Shown in pieces: positions 32,623 through 41,273 of a DNA stretch of 41,294 nucleotides. A program made the position numbers and the translations under genes. The DNA lies in NCBI GenBank assembly GCA_002431545.1, contig DJFY01000097.1, forward strand, positions 55,816 through 97,109, given 5' to 3'. Position 1 is the first letter of the stretch. The number at the start of each line of letters is the position of its first letter. This DNA comes from Cellvibrionales bacterium UBA5860. GTDB lineage: Bacteria; Pseudomonadota; Gammaproteobacteria; Pseudomonadales; Porticoccaceae. Below the pieces are notes generated by a model, which was given only the letters and a program-made list of their open reading frames with translations, was not told the origin of the DNA and ran no database searches.

Positions 32623-33396
32623 ATGCAGGATTCCGACAACAACACCATGACCATGGTCGCACACCTGGTCGAGCTGCGCGATCGACTATTACGCATGTTG
32701 ATAGCGACGCTGTTGCTGTTTATCGGCATGTTTCCCTTTGCCAACGAAATCTACACCTTTATTTCGGAACCATTGCGCGTCTACCTGCCGGAATCCAGCA
32801 CAATGATCGCGACCGAGGTGGCATCACCATTTTTGACACCTTTCAAACTGACGCTGGTACTCTCGGTATTTGCGGCGATGCCCGTTATTCTTTACCAGAC
32901 ATGGGCCTTTATTGCGCCGGGGCTTTACCGGAAAGAACGCAGGATCGTGATACCGCTATTTATCTCGAGCGTGCTGCTGTTTTACGCTGGGATGGCCTTT
33001 GCGTACTTTGTGGTCTTCCCGCTGATCTTCGGCTTTTTCACCAGCGTCGGCCCGGAAAACGTCACGGTCATGACGGACATCTCCCGCTATCTTGATTTCG
33101 TGCTCAAACTTTTTTTCGCCTTCGGCATCGCTTTTGAGATACCCATCGCGACGCTGGTTTTAATCTGGACCGGAGTCACATCGTCGAAAAAACTGGCAGC
33201 GAAGCGTCCCTACGTGATTGTGATGTGCTTCGTCGTCGGTATGCTGCTAACGCCACCCGACGTTATTTCACAGACGCTACTGGCTGGCCCCATGTGGTTG
33301 TTGTTCGAAGCGGGGATATTCTTCGGGCGCCTGATCGATGCCAAAAGCGATGACGCCAACACCCAGGACGACGAGGAAAGCGCCGCGGCAAACTAA
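32623..33396 (+). CDS. tatC: Twin-arginine translocase subunit TatC
   Basis: TatC is the six-helix inner-membrane receptor for Tat signal peptides. The 257-residue protein has MVAHLVELRDRLLR at the cytoplasmic N-terminus (HLxELRxRL motif), a first periplasmic loop with YLPESSTMIATEVASPFLTPFKL, and FIAPGLYRKERR before helix 3. A final segment reads MLLTPPDVISQTLLAGPMWLLFEAGI. Sequence accaggt precedes the ATG. It ends the tatABC group and converges with the CoA-transferase gene. Confidence 0.98.
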   Translation: MQDSDNNTMTMVAHLVELRDRLLRMLIATLLLFIGMFPFANEIYTFISEPLRVYLPESSTMIATEVASPFLTPFKLTLVLSVFAAMPVILYQTWAFIAPGLYRKERRIVIPLFISSVLLFYAGMAFAYFVVFPLIFGFFTSVGPENVTVMTDISRYLDFVLKLFFAFGIAFEIPIATLVLIWTGVTSSKKLAAKRPYVIVMCFVVGMLLTPPDVISQTLLAGPMWLLFEAGIFFGRLIDAKSDDANTQDDEESAAAN

Positions 33397-33451
33397 GCGC
33401 GACGATATCCCCCAGCCACTTGCATCGCATCGTATGTTCGTCGTTGTGCGT

Positions 33452-34633
33452 TCAGGCCACCACCCCGGCCGCGCGCAGTTCGGCGATATGCGCGCTACTA
33501 CAACCCACTGACGCCAATACCTCGTCGGTGTGCTCACCCAGGGCCGGTGAGGGCCGGCGCACCTCACACGGTACGCCATCAAAGATCGCGGCCGGACGCG
33601 CCTGGCGCATACGGCCACCCGCGGGATGCGTATATTCGACAATCGAGCCTGCGTGCTTTACACGCGGATCCTCGATCGCCTCCTCGAAAGTATTGAGGCG
33701 CCCGCAGGGCACGCCCGCCTCCTCCATACGCGCCACCAGATCATCCCGGGTAAAGCCAATCGTACGCTGCTCCGCTTCGCGCAGTAATTCGCCGTAATTG
33801 GCAAATCGGCTGGCCAGGGAGGAAAAGCGCGTATCTTCCTGCAAATGTTCCATGCCCAGCACGCTGCACATGCCCTTGAATTCCTCGTCACCTACGACAA
33901 TCGCGGTGATAAAGCCGTCTGATGTCTTCAGCACGCGGTAAAACTCAGCAATCAGGGGTTTGGGCTCAAAGTCCTCACCGACGAAACTGTGGTTCCAGTA
34001 CACGTCCGGCCAGAGAAATGCCAGGCTGGCATCGAGCATCGAAATATGGATCTCGTGGCCCCCGACCACACCGCGTTCGCGGGCAAACAACGCGGATGAT
34101 ATCGCCTGCGCCGCCGTGTAGGCCGCGATCTTGTCGCTGGCTATGGTTTTCACCAGCACGGGTTTTTCCTCTCCCATACCCTGGGCCGAAGCCAGCCCCG
34201 AGGCGCCCTGGATTACCGGATCGTAGACCCTCTGCCCCGCGCCCGGCCCATCGGCGCTAAAACCAGATATCGATGCGTAGATGAGCCGAGGATTGATTTC
34301 GTGCAGGGCATCATAGCCCAAGCCAGCGCGGGCCAACGCGCCCGGACGCGAGTTCTGCACGAAGACATCCGCGGTCTTGATCAACTCGTATAGGACCGGC
34401 CGCACCCTGTCATCCTTCAGGTCGACTGCTACCGAGCGCTTATTGCGATTCATGTATGCGGTATAACCGGTAACGCCTCCGCGAACGCCACCCACATGGC
34501 GCGAGGGATCGCCCATACCAATGGTTTCCAGACGAATGACATCAGCGCCCTGATCTGCCAGCAAGCTAGTGGCCAGAGGCCCTGACGCGTTAGTTGTAAC
34601 TTCGACGATGCGCACGCCTTCAAGTGGATTCAT
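33452..34633 (-). CDS. CaiB/BaiF family (class III) CoA-transferase
   Basis: This is a 393-residue class III CoA-transferase, predicted to exchange CoA between carboxylic acids by a half-sites mechanism. Seen features are LATSLLADQGADVIRLE, YTAYMNRNKRSVAVDLK, VFVQNSRPGALARAGLGYD and VYDPVIQGASGL, whose Asp is the usual catalytic residue. The C-terminal part contains ARMEEAGVPCGRLNTFEEAIEDP. ATG 34633 is preferred over 34639 because a GGGG sequence lies seven bases before the former and one before the latter. It stands alone between tatC and ppa, facing tatC. The acid substrate is unknown; activation of a catabolic acid for the pathway at 440-6769 is possible but only speculative. Confidence 0.88.
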   Translation of the reverse strand: MNPLEGVRIVEVTTNASGPLATSLLADQGADVIRLETIGMGDPSRHVGGVRGGVTGYTAYMNRNKRSVAVDLKDDRVRPVLYELIKTADVFVQNSRPGALARAGLGYDALHEINPRLIYASISGFSADGPGAGQRVYDPVIQGASGLASAQGMGEEKPVLVKTIASDKIAAYTAAQAISSALFARERGVVGGHEIHISMLDASLAFLWPDVYWNHSFVGEDFEPKPLIAEFYRVLKTSDGFITAIVVGDEEFKGMCSVLGMEHLQEDTRFSSLASRFANYGELLREAEQRTIGFTRDDLVARMEEAGVPCGRLNTFEEAIEDPRVKHAGSIVEYTHPAGGRMRQARPAAIFDGVPCEVRRPSPALGEHTDEVLASVGCSSAHIAELRAAGVVA

Positions 34634-34639
34634 TGTCAT

Positions 34640-35013
34640 GCCCCTGTATCTGATGTTATTGCCCCCTAGTACGGGGTCTTGTCAAACCGTTTCATCGGTC
34701 CTGCGCCGCACCTGGGGAAACAGATGCAAAGCGCGCTCGATCCGATATGCCGCCACGCCCCTTTCACGCTTTATCGACGCGGCCATGCACCATAGTAGCA
34801 GGCACCAATCCCGAGTGACAAAGGCGCACAGCCGGTTTAGCAAACTTTGCCAACCAGCGAGTTTTCGTCATTTTCGTCGGCATCACCGCCGCACCTGTCG
34901 CTGTGTGATAGAAGCCTCACCTGGCAGATTCCGGCGCTAAATTATTGCCCCACGCCGTTCCCCACGGGTCAATCCAGCTCTGTGGCAAACCACCTGACGA
35001 ATCATCCCGTCAA
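34640..35013. other. Intergenic region upstream of the ppa promoter
   Basis: About 370 bp between the start of the CoA-transferase gene and the ppa promoter. Small frames here have no family resemblance. A short CCCC...GGGG inverted repeat near 34664-34677 was seen, but no tRNA, terminator or clear operator. Confidence 0.45.
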
Positions 35014-35042
35014 TTGGCAGGCGCGGACTCTGCCGCTATAAT
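35014..35042 (+). promoter_or_regulatory. Strong sigma-70 promoter for ppa
   Basis: TTGGCA (35014-35019) and a perfect TATAAT (35037-35042) are separated by exactly 17 bp. Only one base of the -35 differs from consensus. The start of transcription should be near 35049, about 47 bases before ATG 35096. Such a promoter suits a highly expressed housekeeping gene. Confidence 0.82.
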
Positions 35043-35095
35043 TGCGCCGCTTTCTAACCAACCCACCCCAGCAGTCAAAACCCAAAGGCAATACT

Positions 35096-35647
35096 ATGAG
35101 TTACGGCAAAATTTCCGCCGGTAACGACTTACCTTCCGATATCAATGTCATCATCGAAATTCCCGCGAATCACGATCCCATCAAGTACGAAATCGTTAAA
35201 GAATCCGATGCCATTTTCGTCGACAGGTTTGTCGCCACCCCCATGTTTTATCCTGCCAACTACGGCTATATCCCCTGCACTTTGTCGGAAGATGGCGACG
35301 CCCTCGATGTCCTGGTGGTTTCCCCCTACCCGGTTATGCCTGGCTCGGTCATTCGCAGCCGTCCCGTGGGCGTGCTCAATATGACCGACGAAGCCGGCCC
35401 GGACGCGAAGCTGATCGCCGTCCCCCACAGTAAACTGACGGGCATGTACGATCACGTCAAGGAAGTCTCCGATCTTCCAGAATTGTTAAAGCGGCAAACC
35501 GAGCACTATTTCGAAAACTACAAGGACCTCGAAGAACACAAGTGGGTTCGAATCGACGGCTGGGGCAGTGCCGAGGAGGCACGGCAGGAAATCATTGCTT
35601 CCGTGACCCGTTATACCGAGAGCGCGGTGGGCGACTCGGCAGCCTGA
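35096..35647 (+). CDS. ppa: Inorganic pyrophosphatase (family I)
   Basis: Ppa hydrolyses pyrophosphate and so drives biosynthetic reactions in the cytoplasm. The 183-residue protein has the metal-binding aspartates Asp66, Asp71 and Asp103 (EDGDALDVLV and GPDAK), with KYEIVKESDAIFVDRF and YPANYGYIP before them. The start is ATG 35096; a longer frame from 35042 would begin inside the promoter's -10. Confidence 0.98.
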   Translation: MSYGKISAGNDLPSDINVIIEIPANHDPIKYEIVKESDAIFVDRFVATPMFYPANYGYIPCTLSEDGDALDVLVVSPYPVMPGSVIRSRPVGVLNMTDEAGPDAKLIAVPHSKLTGMYDHVKEVSDLPELLKRQTEHYFENYKDLEEHKWVRIDGWGSAEEARQEIIASVTRYTESAVGDSAA

Positions 35648-35685
35648 ATCTGCACATCGAAAATATTCGCCCGCCGGCGGCAGGC

Positions 35686-36372
35686 TTAAACAGTTAGTGA
35701 CATGATGCGGCTGATGTGGGCCAGGGGATAACCCGAGGCCTCTTGAAACCGGTTGAAAACCTGCTGGACTGCCGCCAGGTCACGCTTGCTGCCAGGGCTC
35801 ACGCTGGCCATCAGTTTATGGTTTACCAGGGCCGCAATGACATCCTTGGTCAGGATGAAAGTGTCTTTGCCCATCAGGCGCAGACTCATGGGGCCACTGT
35901 TACCGCCCAGGCGACTGCCGCGTTTTTTTAGCTCCAACCACAGGCCGACGATATCCGTGCCGGGCCAGTCGGCGATGAAAGCGGCATAACTGCCGTGGGA
36001 CTGCTGTACCTGACAGGTAAATGTGGCGTTTTCACGCACCGATTTGATCTTGCCCGCATGCCGCACAATGCGCTTGTCCGCGACAAGTTGATCGAGACGA
36101 TCATCCGAATAGTGGGCGACGACAACGGGATTGAAGCGATCAAATGCAATCTCGAAGTCCGGCCACTTAGCATCGATAACCTTCCAGGAAAAACCGGCCC
36201 GAAAGACACAGCGCGCCATTTCCGATAGATACCTGTCGTCGGGCACCTGGCGCAACTGGTCGGGCGTTTTGACCGCTGGCAAACCAGCTGCGAGCGTAGG
36301 CGCATCGGCACCGGTATTATTTTGTACCCACCGGGCTTCGGCAACTTCCAGCAAGGTTTCAAATGAAATCAT
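35686..36372 (-). CDS. Divergent DNA-3-methyladenine glycosylase I (Tag)-like protein
   Basis: This 228-residue protein is related to Tag, a helix-hairpin-helix base-excision enzyme that removes 3-methyladenine. Its residues 58-116 (FRAGFSWKVIDAKWPDFEIAF, RFNPVVVAHYSDDRLDQLV, RIVRHAGKIKSVRENA) align closely with E. coli Tag 41-99, and Trp63 matches the base-stacking Trp46. The position of the base-recognising Glu38 is Cys55. The N-terminal CGW and C-terminal His/Cys zinc ligands are absent, and the C-terminus is different. It is therefore a family relative whose base specificity, or even activity, is uncertain. The start is ATG 36372 (MISFETLLEVAEARW); no strong ribosome site is seen. It is divergent from the RND transporter and converges on ppa. 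Confidence 0.78.
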   Translation of the reverse strand: MISFETLLEVAEARWVQNNTGADAPTLAAGLPAVKTPDQLRQVPDDRYLSEMARCVFRAGFSWKVIDAKWPDFEIAFDRFNPVVVAHYSDDRLDQLVADKRIVRHAGKIKSVRENATFTCQVQQSHGSYAAFIADWPGTDIVGLWLELKKRGSRLGGNSGPMSLRLMGKDTFILTKDVIAALVNHKLMASVSPGSKRDLAAVQQVFNRFQEASGYPLAHISRIMSLTV

Positions 36373-36559
36373 GATTCGTCTGGCGTAGAGAGTAGTCGGC
36401 AACCGGCCCACCTTAGAAAAGCACGCCCACCCAGTCAATTCCCACTTTGATCCCCAGGCTATTCAGTTATCATAACCATCGCCAAAGCGGCCTTCACCGC
36501 ACGGTTATATTTTCGCTATCTGGAATGGATGCCACTTAACAGGCCAACGGAGAAACAGC

Positions 36560-39007
36560 ATCGAGCGCCCTGCTATCCCCGAAACTGAGACCCGCGCCTG
36601 GCGTTTTTTCTGGTCGATCACGGCATATCCGCGCCGCATCATCGGTATCGGCGTCGCCCTGATTATCGCTTTTGCCAGCTTTCTGCCAACCCTGGAAAAA
36701 GATACCCGGGCCGATGCTTTTATGCCGGCAGACCATCCCGCTCTGGTTTTCAGCAATCAGAGCAAAGAGATTTTCGGCCTGGGCGACCCCATGGTTATCG
36801 CGGTCATCAACGATGGCGAGCACGGCATCTTCAATCCCGAAACGCTACAGTTAATCGCCTGGCTGACGCGCGGACTCGAAACAATCGACAACATTGATCC
36901 CGCCGGTATCACCAGCCTCGCCACGGAAAACAACATCGTCGGCACGGAAGAGGGCATGGAGATCAGCCCCTTTTTCGAGTTTGACCAACCCCCCAAGACA
37001 CTGGACGAAGCACAGGCCCTGAAACGCGCGGTGATGGATTTTCCGCTATACCGGGGAACGCTGGTTGCCGAGGACAGCTCCGGGGCGCTTATTATCGCGG
37101 AGTTGCTCGACGAAACCGCGGCCCAGCCGGTCTACTATGCCATGCTGAAACTCGTCGAAAACGCGCCGATCCAGGCCGGCGAAACCGTGCATGTGGCCGG
37201 CGAGGGTGCCGTAATCGGCTATTTTGGCCACTATGTAGACGCCGACGCGGCGCGTCTGAACCCCCTGTCCGCACTGGTAATCACCCTGCTCTGTTTCATC
37301 GCCTTTCGCACCATTCGCGGTGGCCTGCTACCCAATTTTATTGTTATCGCCACACTGGCCGCCGCCATCGGGTTCATGGCCGCAGTCGACATCAAATTTT
37401 TTGTCGTCACCAACGCCCTGCCGGTCATCCTGATCGCCATCGCTGTCGCCGATTCGATACATATTCTCACCGAGTATTACCAGCAGGCGTCGCAGCGCCC
37501 GGGCCTGTCACCACGCGAGCTGACAGTGCTGGCCCTGACACGTATCTGGCGCGCCATCACGCTGACGTCCCTGACCACGATGGCAGGCTTTCTCGGCCTG
37601 GCGTTGGCTTCGATCATGCCGCCGATGAAATTTTTCGGTGTTTTCGCGCTTTTCGGCGTGGGGGTTGCCTGGCTTTTCTCGCTCATTGTTTTGCCGGCCA
37701 TACTTTGCCTGTTAAAGGTCCAGATCAGTCGCGCTTATCCGCTAGAAGCAAGTGTGTCTGAAAAATCAGGCTCGCCCGCGCAAGCCGACACCACCGGGCA
37801 GACTGTCGACATCTTCGGCAAATCAGTGCAGATTATCGGCCGCACGGCGGTACGCTTTCCCAAACTGGTCGTTTGCGCGGCGCTGTTGTTAATTGTGGCC
37901 GGTTTACATGGCAGCAGTAAGATCTATATGAATGAATCGATGATGCGCGCCTTCCAGCCAGATGAGCCTATCGTGCTCGCCGACACGGCCATTAACCAGC
38001 GCTTCGACGGCAGCTATTATTTTGATATAACGGTAGAAACGCCGGATGTGGAGGGGCTGTTCGACCCGGAAAACCTGAAAAAAATAGAAGCACTCCAGAC
38101 CCATATGGAAGCGCATCCACTGGTCAAAGGCAGCACGTCCATCGTCGATTACCTGAAACAGATGCACCGGTCGATGCACGGCAACGATACCGCATTCTAC
38201 AAGCTACCCGACAATGCCGATCTTATCGCCCAATACTTTTTACTTTACTCCGCTACCGGCGATCCGGACGATCTCGAAGAGGAAATAGACTACGACTATC
38301 GCCTTGCTAATGTGCGTATCAATATCAAGGAACACCAATACACCACACTGAAGTCGGTCGTCGAGTACTTTCACGATTATGCTGAATTGCATTTTAACGG
38401 TAAGGCTATTTCGGTTAGCGGAACGGGGCGTGCCAACGTCAATTACCACTGGATGCAGCGACTGGGGGAAACCCACTTCGTCAGTCTGGGCGTTGCTCTG
38501 TTACTGGTGCTTCTCATGGCAGCGGCAAGTTTCCGTTCGGTCGCCGCTGGCCTGTTCTGCCTATTGCCCATCGCGTTGACCATGCTTGGCATCTACGCCG
38601 TCATGGGATACGGCGGTATCTGGCTGTCAATCAGTTCTTCGATGTGCGCATCGATGGCCATCGGAGTCGGTGTCGATTTTTCCATTCACACCACCGAACG
38701 ACTGCAAACAACAATCCGCCGGCACGGAGAACTGAACGCCGCTGGCCTATCCGAAGTGTACGCTACGACCGGCCGCGCCCTGCTGTTTAATTTTCTTGCG
38801 CTTGCCCTGGGTTTTGGCACCATCCTGTTAAGCAAGGTTTCTTTTTTACAGGAATTTGGGGCGTTGATCGCATTGGCGGTCACTTTAAGTTTTATTGCCA
38901 GTCTAACGCTACTCCCGGCATTGACCGTCCTGTTAAAACCCCGTTTTCTGGGCTTTGCCGAAGCCGGAAGCACCGCGGCGATCGCCGGGCCCACAGAACA
39001 GAGCTGA
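36560..39007 (+). CDS. MMPL/RND-family transporter, apparent ATC start
   Basis: This is an inner-membrane RND exporter of the MMPL/HpnN type, about 815 residues, with two halves of six helices and large periplasmic loops. The first ATG in frame (36722) would remove the N-terminal helix (FFWSITAYPRRIIGIGVALI), which the family requires. The frame is open back to 36476 but has no ATG, GTG or TTG. GGAG at 36549-36552 lies seven bases before ATC 36560, which would start IERPAIPETETRAW. Sterol-sensing-like helices follow (VTNALPVILIAIAVADSIHILTEYYQ and SMAIGVGVDFSIHTTERL). Two downstream genes encode a LolA-like periplasmic protein and a DUF1302 outer-membrane protein, suggesting one export or envelope-transport unit. 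ATC initiation, an ATG mutation or a sequence error are all possible. Confidence 0.85.
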   Translation: MERPAIPETETRAWRFFWSITAYPRRIIGIGVALIIAFASFLPTLEKDTRADAFMPADHPALVFSNQSKEIFGLGDPMVIAVINDGEHGIFNPETLQLIAWLTRGLETIDNIDPAGITSLATENNIVGTEEGMEISPFFEFDQPPKTLDEAQALKRAVMDFPLYRGTLVAEDSSGALIIAELLDETAAQPVYYAMLKLVENAPIQAGETVHVAGEGAVIGYFGHYVDADAARLNPLSALVITLLCFIAFRTIRGGLLPNFIVIATLAAAIGFMAAVDIKFFVVTNALPVILIAIAVADSIHILTEYYQQASQRPGLSPRELTVLALTRIWRAITLTSLTTMAGFLGLALASIMPPMKFFGVFALFGVGVAWLFSLIVLPAILCLLKVQISRAYPLEASVSEKSGSPAQADTTGQTVDIFGKSVQIIGRTAVRFPKLVVCAALLLIVAGLHGSSKIYMNESMMRAFQPDEPIVLADTAINQRFDGSYYFDITVETPDVEGLFDPENLKKIEALQTHMEAHPLVKGSTSIVDYLKQMHRSMHGNDTAFYKLPDNADLIAQYFLLYSATGDPDDLEEEIDYDYRLANVRINIKEHQYTTLKSVVEYFHDYAELHFNGKAISVSGTGRANVNYHWMQRLGETHFVSLGVALLLVLLMAAASFRSVAAGLFCLLPIALTMLGIYAVMGYGGIWLSISSSMCASMAIGVGVDFSIHTTERLQTTIRRHGELNAAGLSEVYATTGRALLFNFLALALGFGTILLSKVSFLQEFGALIALAVTLSFIASLTLLPALTVLLKPRFLGFAEAGSTAAIAGPTEQS

Positions 39008-39040
39008 GACCAGGCACAAACGAGCACAGGAGTATTCCGA

Positions 39041-39889
39041 ATGTTTGACCCGCGATTCGCTTTACCTCTAATTTCTGTTTTCGTCTGGACGTTGCTCTCG
39101 AGCAATGGCGCTGCAGCGCAAAGCGGGTCTTCAGTCACATCACCTGCAATCGAAGTGCTGCCCTCCGCTGCCGAAATCGTGCGCAACATCAATAATCGCG
39201 ACGAGGGCGAATCAGTAACCCGCACGCTGTCCATGCAGCTGATTGATCGACGCGGCAAGATTCGCGAGCGAAATACCCGGGGGTATCGTAAATATTACGA
39301 TGTCGATAAACACACGATTCTGTTTTATCTGTCGCCGAAAAATGTCAAAGATACCGCCTTTTTAACCTATGACTACGCTGACTCGGAGCGCGAGGATGAC
39401 CAGTGGCTGTACCTGCCCGCCATGCGCAAGGTCAGGCGCATCTCGGCTAGCGATCGCGGTGATTACTTCCTCGGCACCGATCTCACGTATGAGGATATGA
39501 AACTGGAAACTCGGGTTTCCGAACGGGACTATCATTACAAAACATTGGGCAAGAGCGAGGTCGACGGCCACGAATGTTTTCTCATCGAAGCGACTCCAGT
39601 CGATGAAACTACGGCACGCGAACTCGGTTACAGCAGGGTCGAATCCTGTATCGACGCTGAAATCTGGATGGCCCGGCGTAGTAGGTTCTGGGATATTCGC
39701 GGCAATTTGTTGAAAACCGTCCACGCGGAAGATATTCGTCAGGTTCAAGGTATATGGACACAACATAAATTGAGCGTCGAGAATCACAAGACCGGGCATA
39801 CGACCCTGCTGACTTTCAGCGAAATCGATTACCAAAGCCCTATCGAAGACAGTATTTTTAGCAAAACTGCGCTCAAACGGGGGATATAA
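39041..39889 (+). CDS. LolA-like outer-membrane lipoprotein-sorting family protein
   Basis: This is a 282-residue secreted protein with a signal peptide (FALPLISVFVWTLLSSNGAAA, cleavage before QSG) and a LolA/LppX-type beta fold. Seen family features include EIVRNINNRDEGES, FLSPKNVKDTAFLTYDY-like, DDQWLYLPAMRKVRRISASDRGDYFLGTDLTYEDM and VESCIDAEIW. Such proteins are found beside MMPL/RND transporters and are thought to shuttle hydrophobic molecules in the periplasm. The ATG has ggag upstream and lies 33 bp after the RND gene. The cargo is unknown. Confidence 0.87.
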   Translation: MFDPRFALPLISVFVWTLLSSNGAAAQSGSSVTSPAIEVLPSAAEIVRNINNRDEGESVTRTLSMQLIDRRGKIRERNTRGYRKYYDVDKHTILFYLSPKNVKDTAFLTYDYADSEREDDQWLYLPAMRKVRRISASDRGDYFLGTDLTYEDMKLETRVSERDYHYKTLGKSEVDGHECFLIEATPVDETTARELGYSRVESCIDAEIWMARRSRFWDIRGNLLKTVHAEDIRQVQGIWTQHKLSVENHKTGHTTLLTFSEIDYQSPIEDSIFSKTALKRGI

Positions 39890-39893
39890 ACCC

Positions 39894-41249
39894 ATGACGC
39901 GCTGCTCACCCGCGTCGCGGCATGGGTGCCGGTTAACAACGGCCACAGCACTCACCCTGACTTTTTTGACTGTTACGTTGCCCGCAGGGGCGATCGATTA
40001 CACCTGGCAAACGACCTTGCGAACTGAGTGGGCCGGGAATATCGATACCGGGCGGGATCAGTCTTTACGCCTAGACCTGAGCCCGCAACTGGACCTGAGC
40101 CTTGGGGACAGCGTCGAATTGACTGCCATCGGCCACCTGCGTACGGAAGATAACAATACCGCGGGCTTCGACCACCTGTCGCTATCCGCCTTTGATCAGA
40201 TAACCCGCCCGCAGATCATCGGCGACAGCACGGCGGCAACACTTAGAGAGCTCTATATCGCAACCGAAATATCCGGCATCCATTTGACGCTGGGCAAACA
40301 GCAGGTTGTCTGGGGAGAGGCAGACGGGCTTAAAGTTCTCGATATCGTTAACCCCCAGTCTTTTCAATATTTTATCCTCGAGGAGTTCGAGCAATCGCGC
40401 ATACCAACCTGGATGGTGAACCTGGAAACCGTGGTCGCTGGCTGGGACACACAATTTTTGTGGATTCCAGACCAGACGTATCACGCCTTACCCGAAGACG
40501 GCTCGACCTGGGCTTTCTCGTCACCCCAATTAGTGCCTAGTGCTGCCGGTCTGGCGCCAAATACCACTGTGCGCATGGATAAAACGGACAAGCCCGGTAA
40601 AAATATTCGCGATGCCGATACCGGCTTACGACTTGCCAATAACTGGCGTGGCTGGGATTTCAGTCTGAATTATTTTTACCACTACGATGACTTGCCGGTG
40701 CTGCATCGCAGGGCCACGCCGGGACCCTCGCCAGGCATCGTACTGACACCGAAATACCATCGCACCCACACCTTTGGAGGCACCGCCAACAATGCGTTCG
40801 GGGACTGGGTATTGCGTACCGAGGTGGGTTACTCGACGGATCGTTATCTGCTAAGCAACGACGTCGGCAATACCGACGGCATCACGAAAGGCAACGAAAT
40901 TGCCTACGTCCTCGGCCTGGATTGGTCGGGATTGTCAAATACCCTTATCAGCGCGCAACTTTTTCAGAGTCATTTTTCCGAGAACAACAGCGTGCGCGAC
41001 AAGAAAGAGGCCAATGCCACCCTCCTCGCCCAACGACTGTTCTGGAATGACACGCTGACACTCGAGGTGATCTGGTTGGGGAGTCTCAATTCCGGCGATG
41101 GCCTGCTGCGGCCAAAAATAAGTTACGAGTGGCAGGACGACTTCAAAACCTGGGTGGGCAGTGACATTTTTTACGGCGACAAAACCGGATTGTTCGGCCA
41201 GTTCCACCACAATGACCAGCTTTCAATTGGTGTCGAGGTAGATTTTTAG
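39894..41249 (+). CDS. DUF1302-type outer-membrane protein
   Basis: This 451-residue protein has an N-terminal signal peptide (ATALTLTFLTVTLPAGA, cleavage near residue 33) and alternating beta-strand pattern ending in Phe (VGVEVDF), as expected for a beta-barrel. LGKQQVVWGEADGLKVLDIVNPQ is the hallmark of DUF1302. Members often accompany MMPL/RND transporters and LolA-like proteins in bacteria that use hydrophobic substrates. It starts four bases after the preceding stop, indicating coupling. It is shorter than many DUF1302 proteins (about 500-650 residues). Function is not established. Confidence 0.85.
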   Translation: MTRCSPASRHGCRLTTATALTLTFLTVTLPAGAIDYTWQTTLRTEWAGNIDTGRDQSLRLDLSPQLDLSLGDSVELTAIGHLRTEDNNTAGFDHLSLSAFDQITRPQIIGDSTAATLRELYIATEISGIHLTLGKQQVVWGEADGLKVLDIVNPQSFQYFILEEFEQSRIPTWMVNLETVVAGWDTQFLWIPDQTYHALPEDGSTWAFSSPQLVPSAAGLAPNTTVRMDKTDKPGKNIRDADTGLRLANNWRGWDFSLNYFYHYDDLPVLHRRATPGPSPGIVLTPKYHRTHTFGGTANNAFGDWVLRTEVGYSTDRYLLSNDVGNTDGITKGNEIAYVLGLDWSGLSNTLISAQLFQSHFSENNSVRDKKEANATLLAQRLFWNDTLTLEVIWLGSLNSGDGLLRPKISYEWQDDFKTWVGSDIFYGDKTGLFGQFHHNDQLSIGVEVDF

Positions 41250-41273
41250 TCGGGTTACGTAAAAAGCCCAAGC

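Noticed and set aside
34569..34940. A 123-codon plus-strand frame before ppa
   Set aside because: Overlaps the CoA-transferase start in antisense and has no family resemblance.
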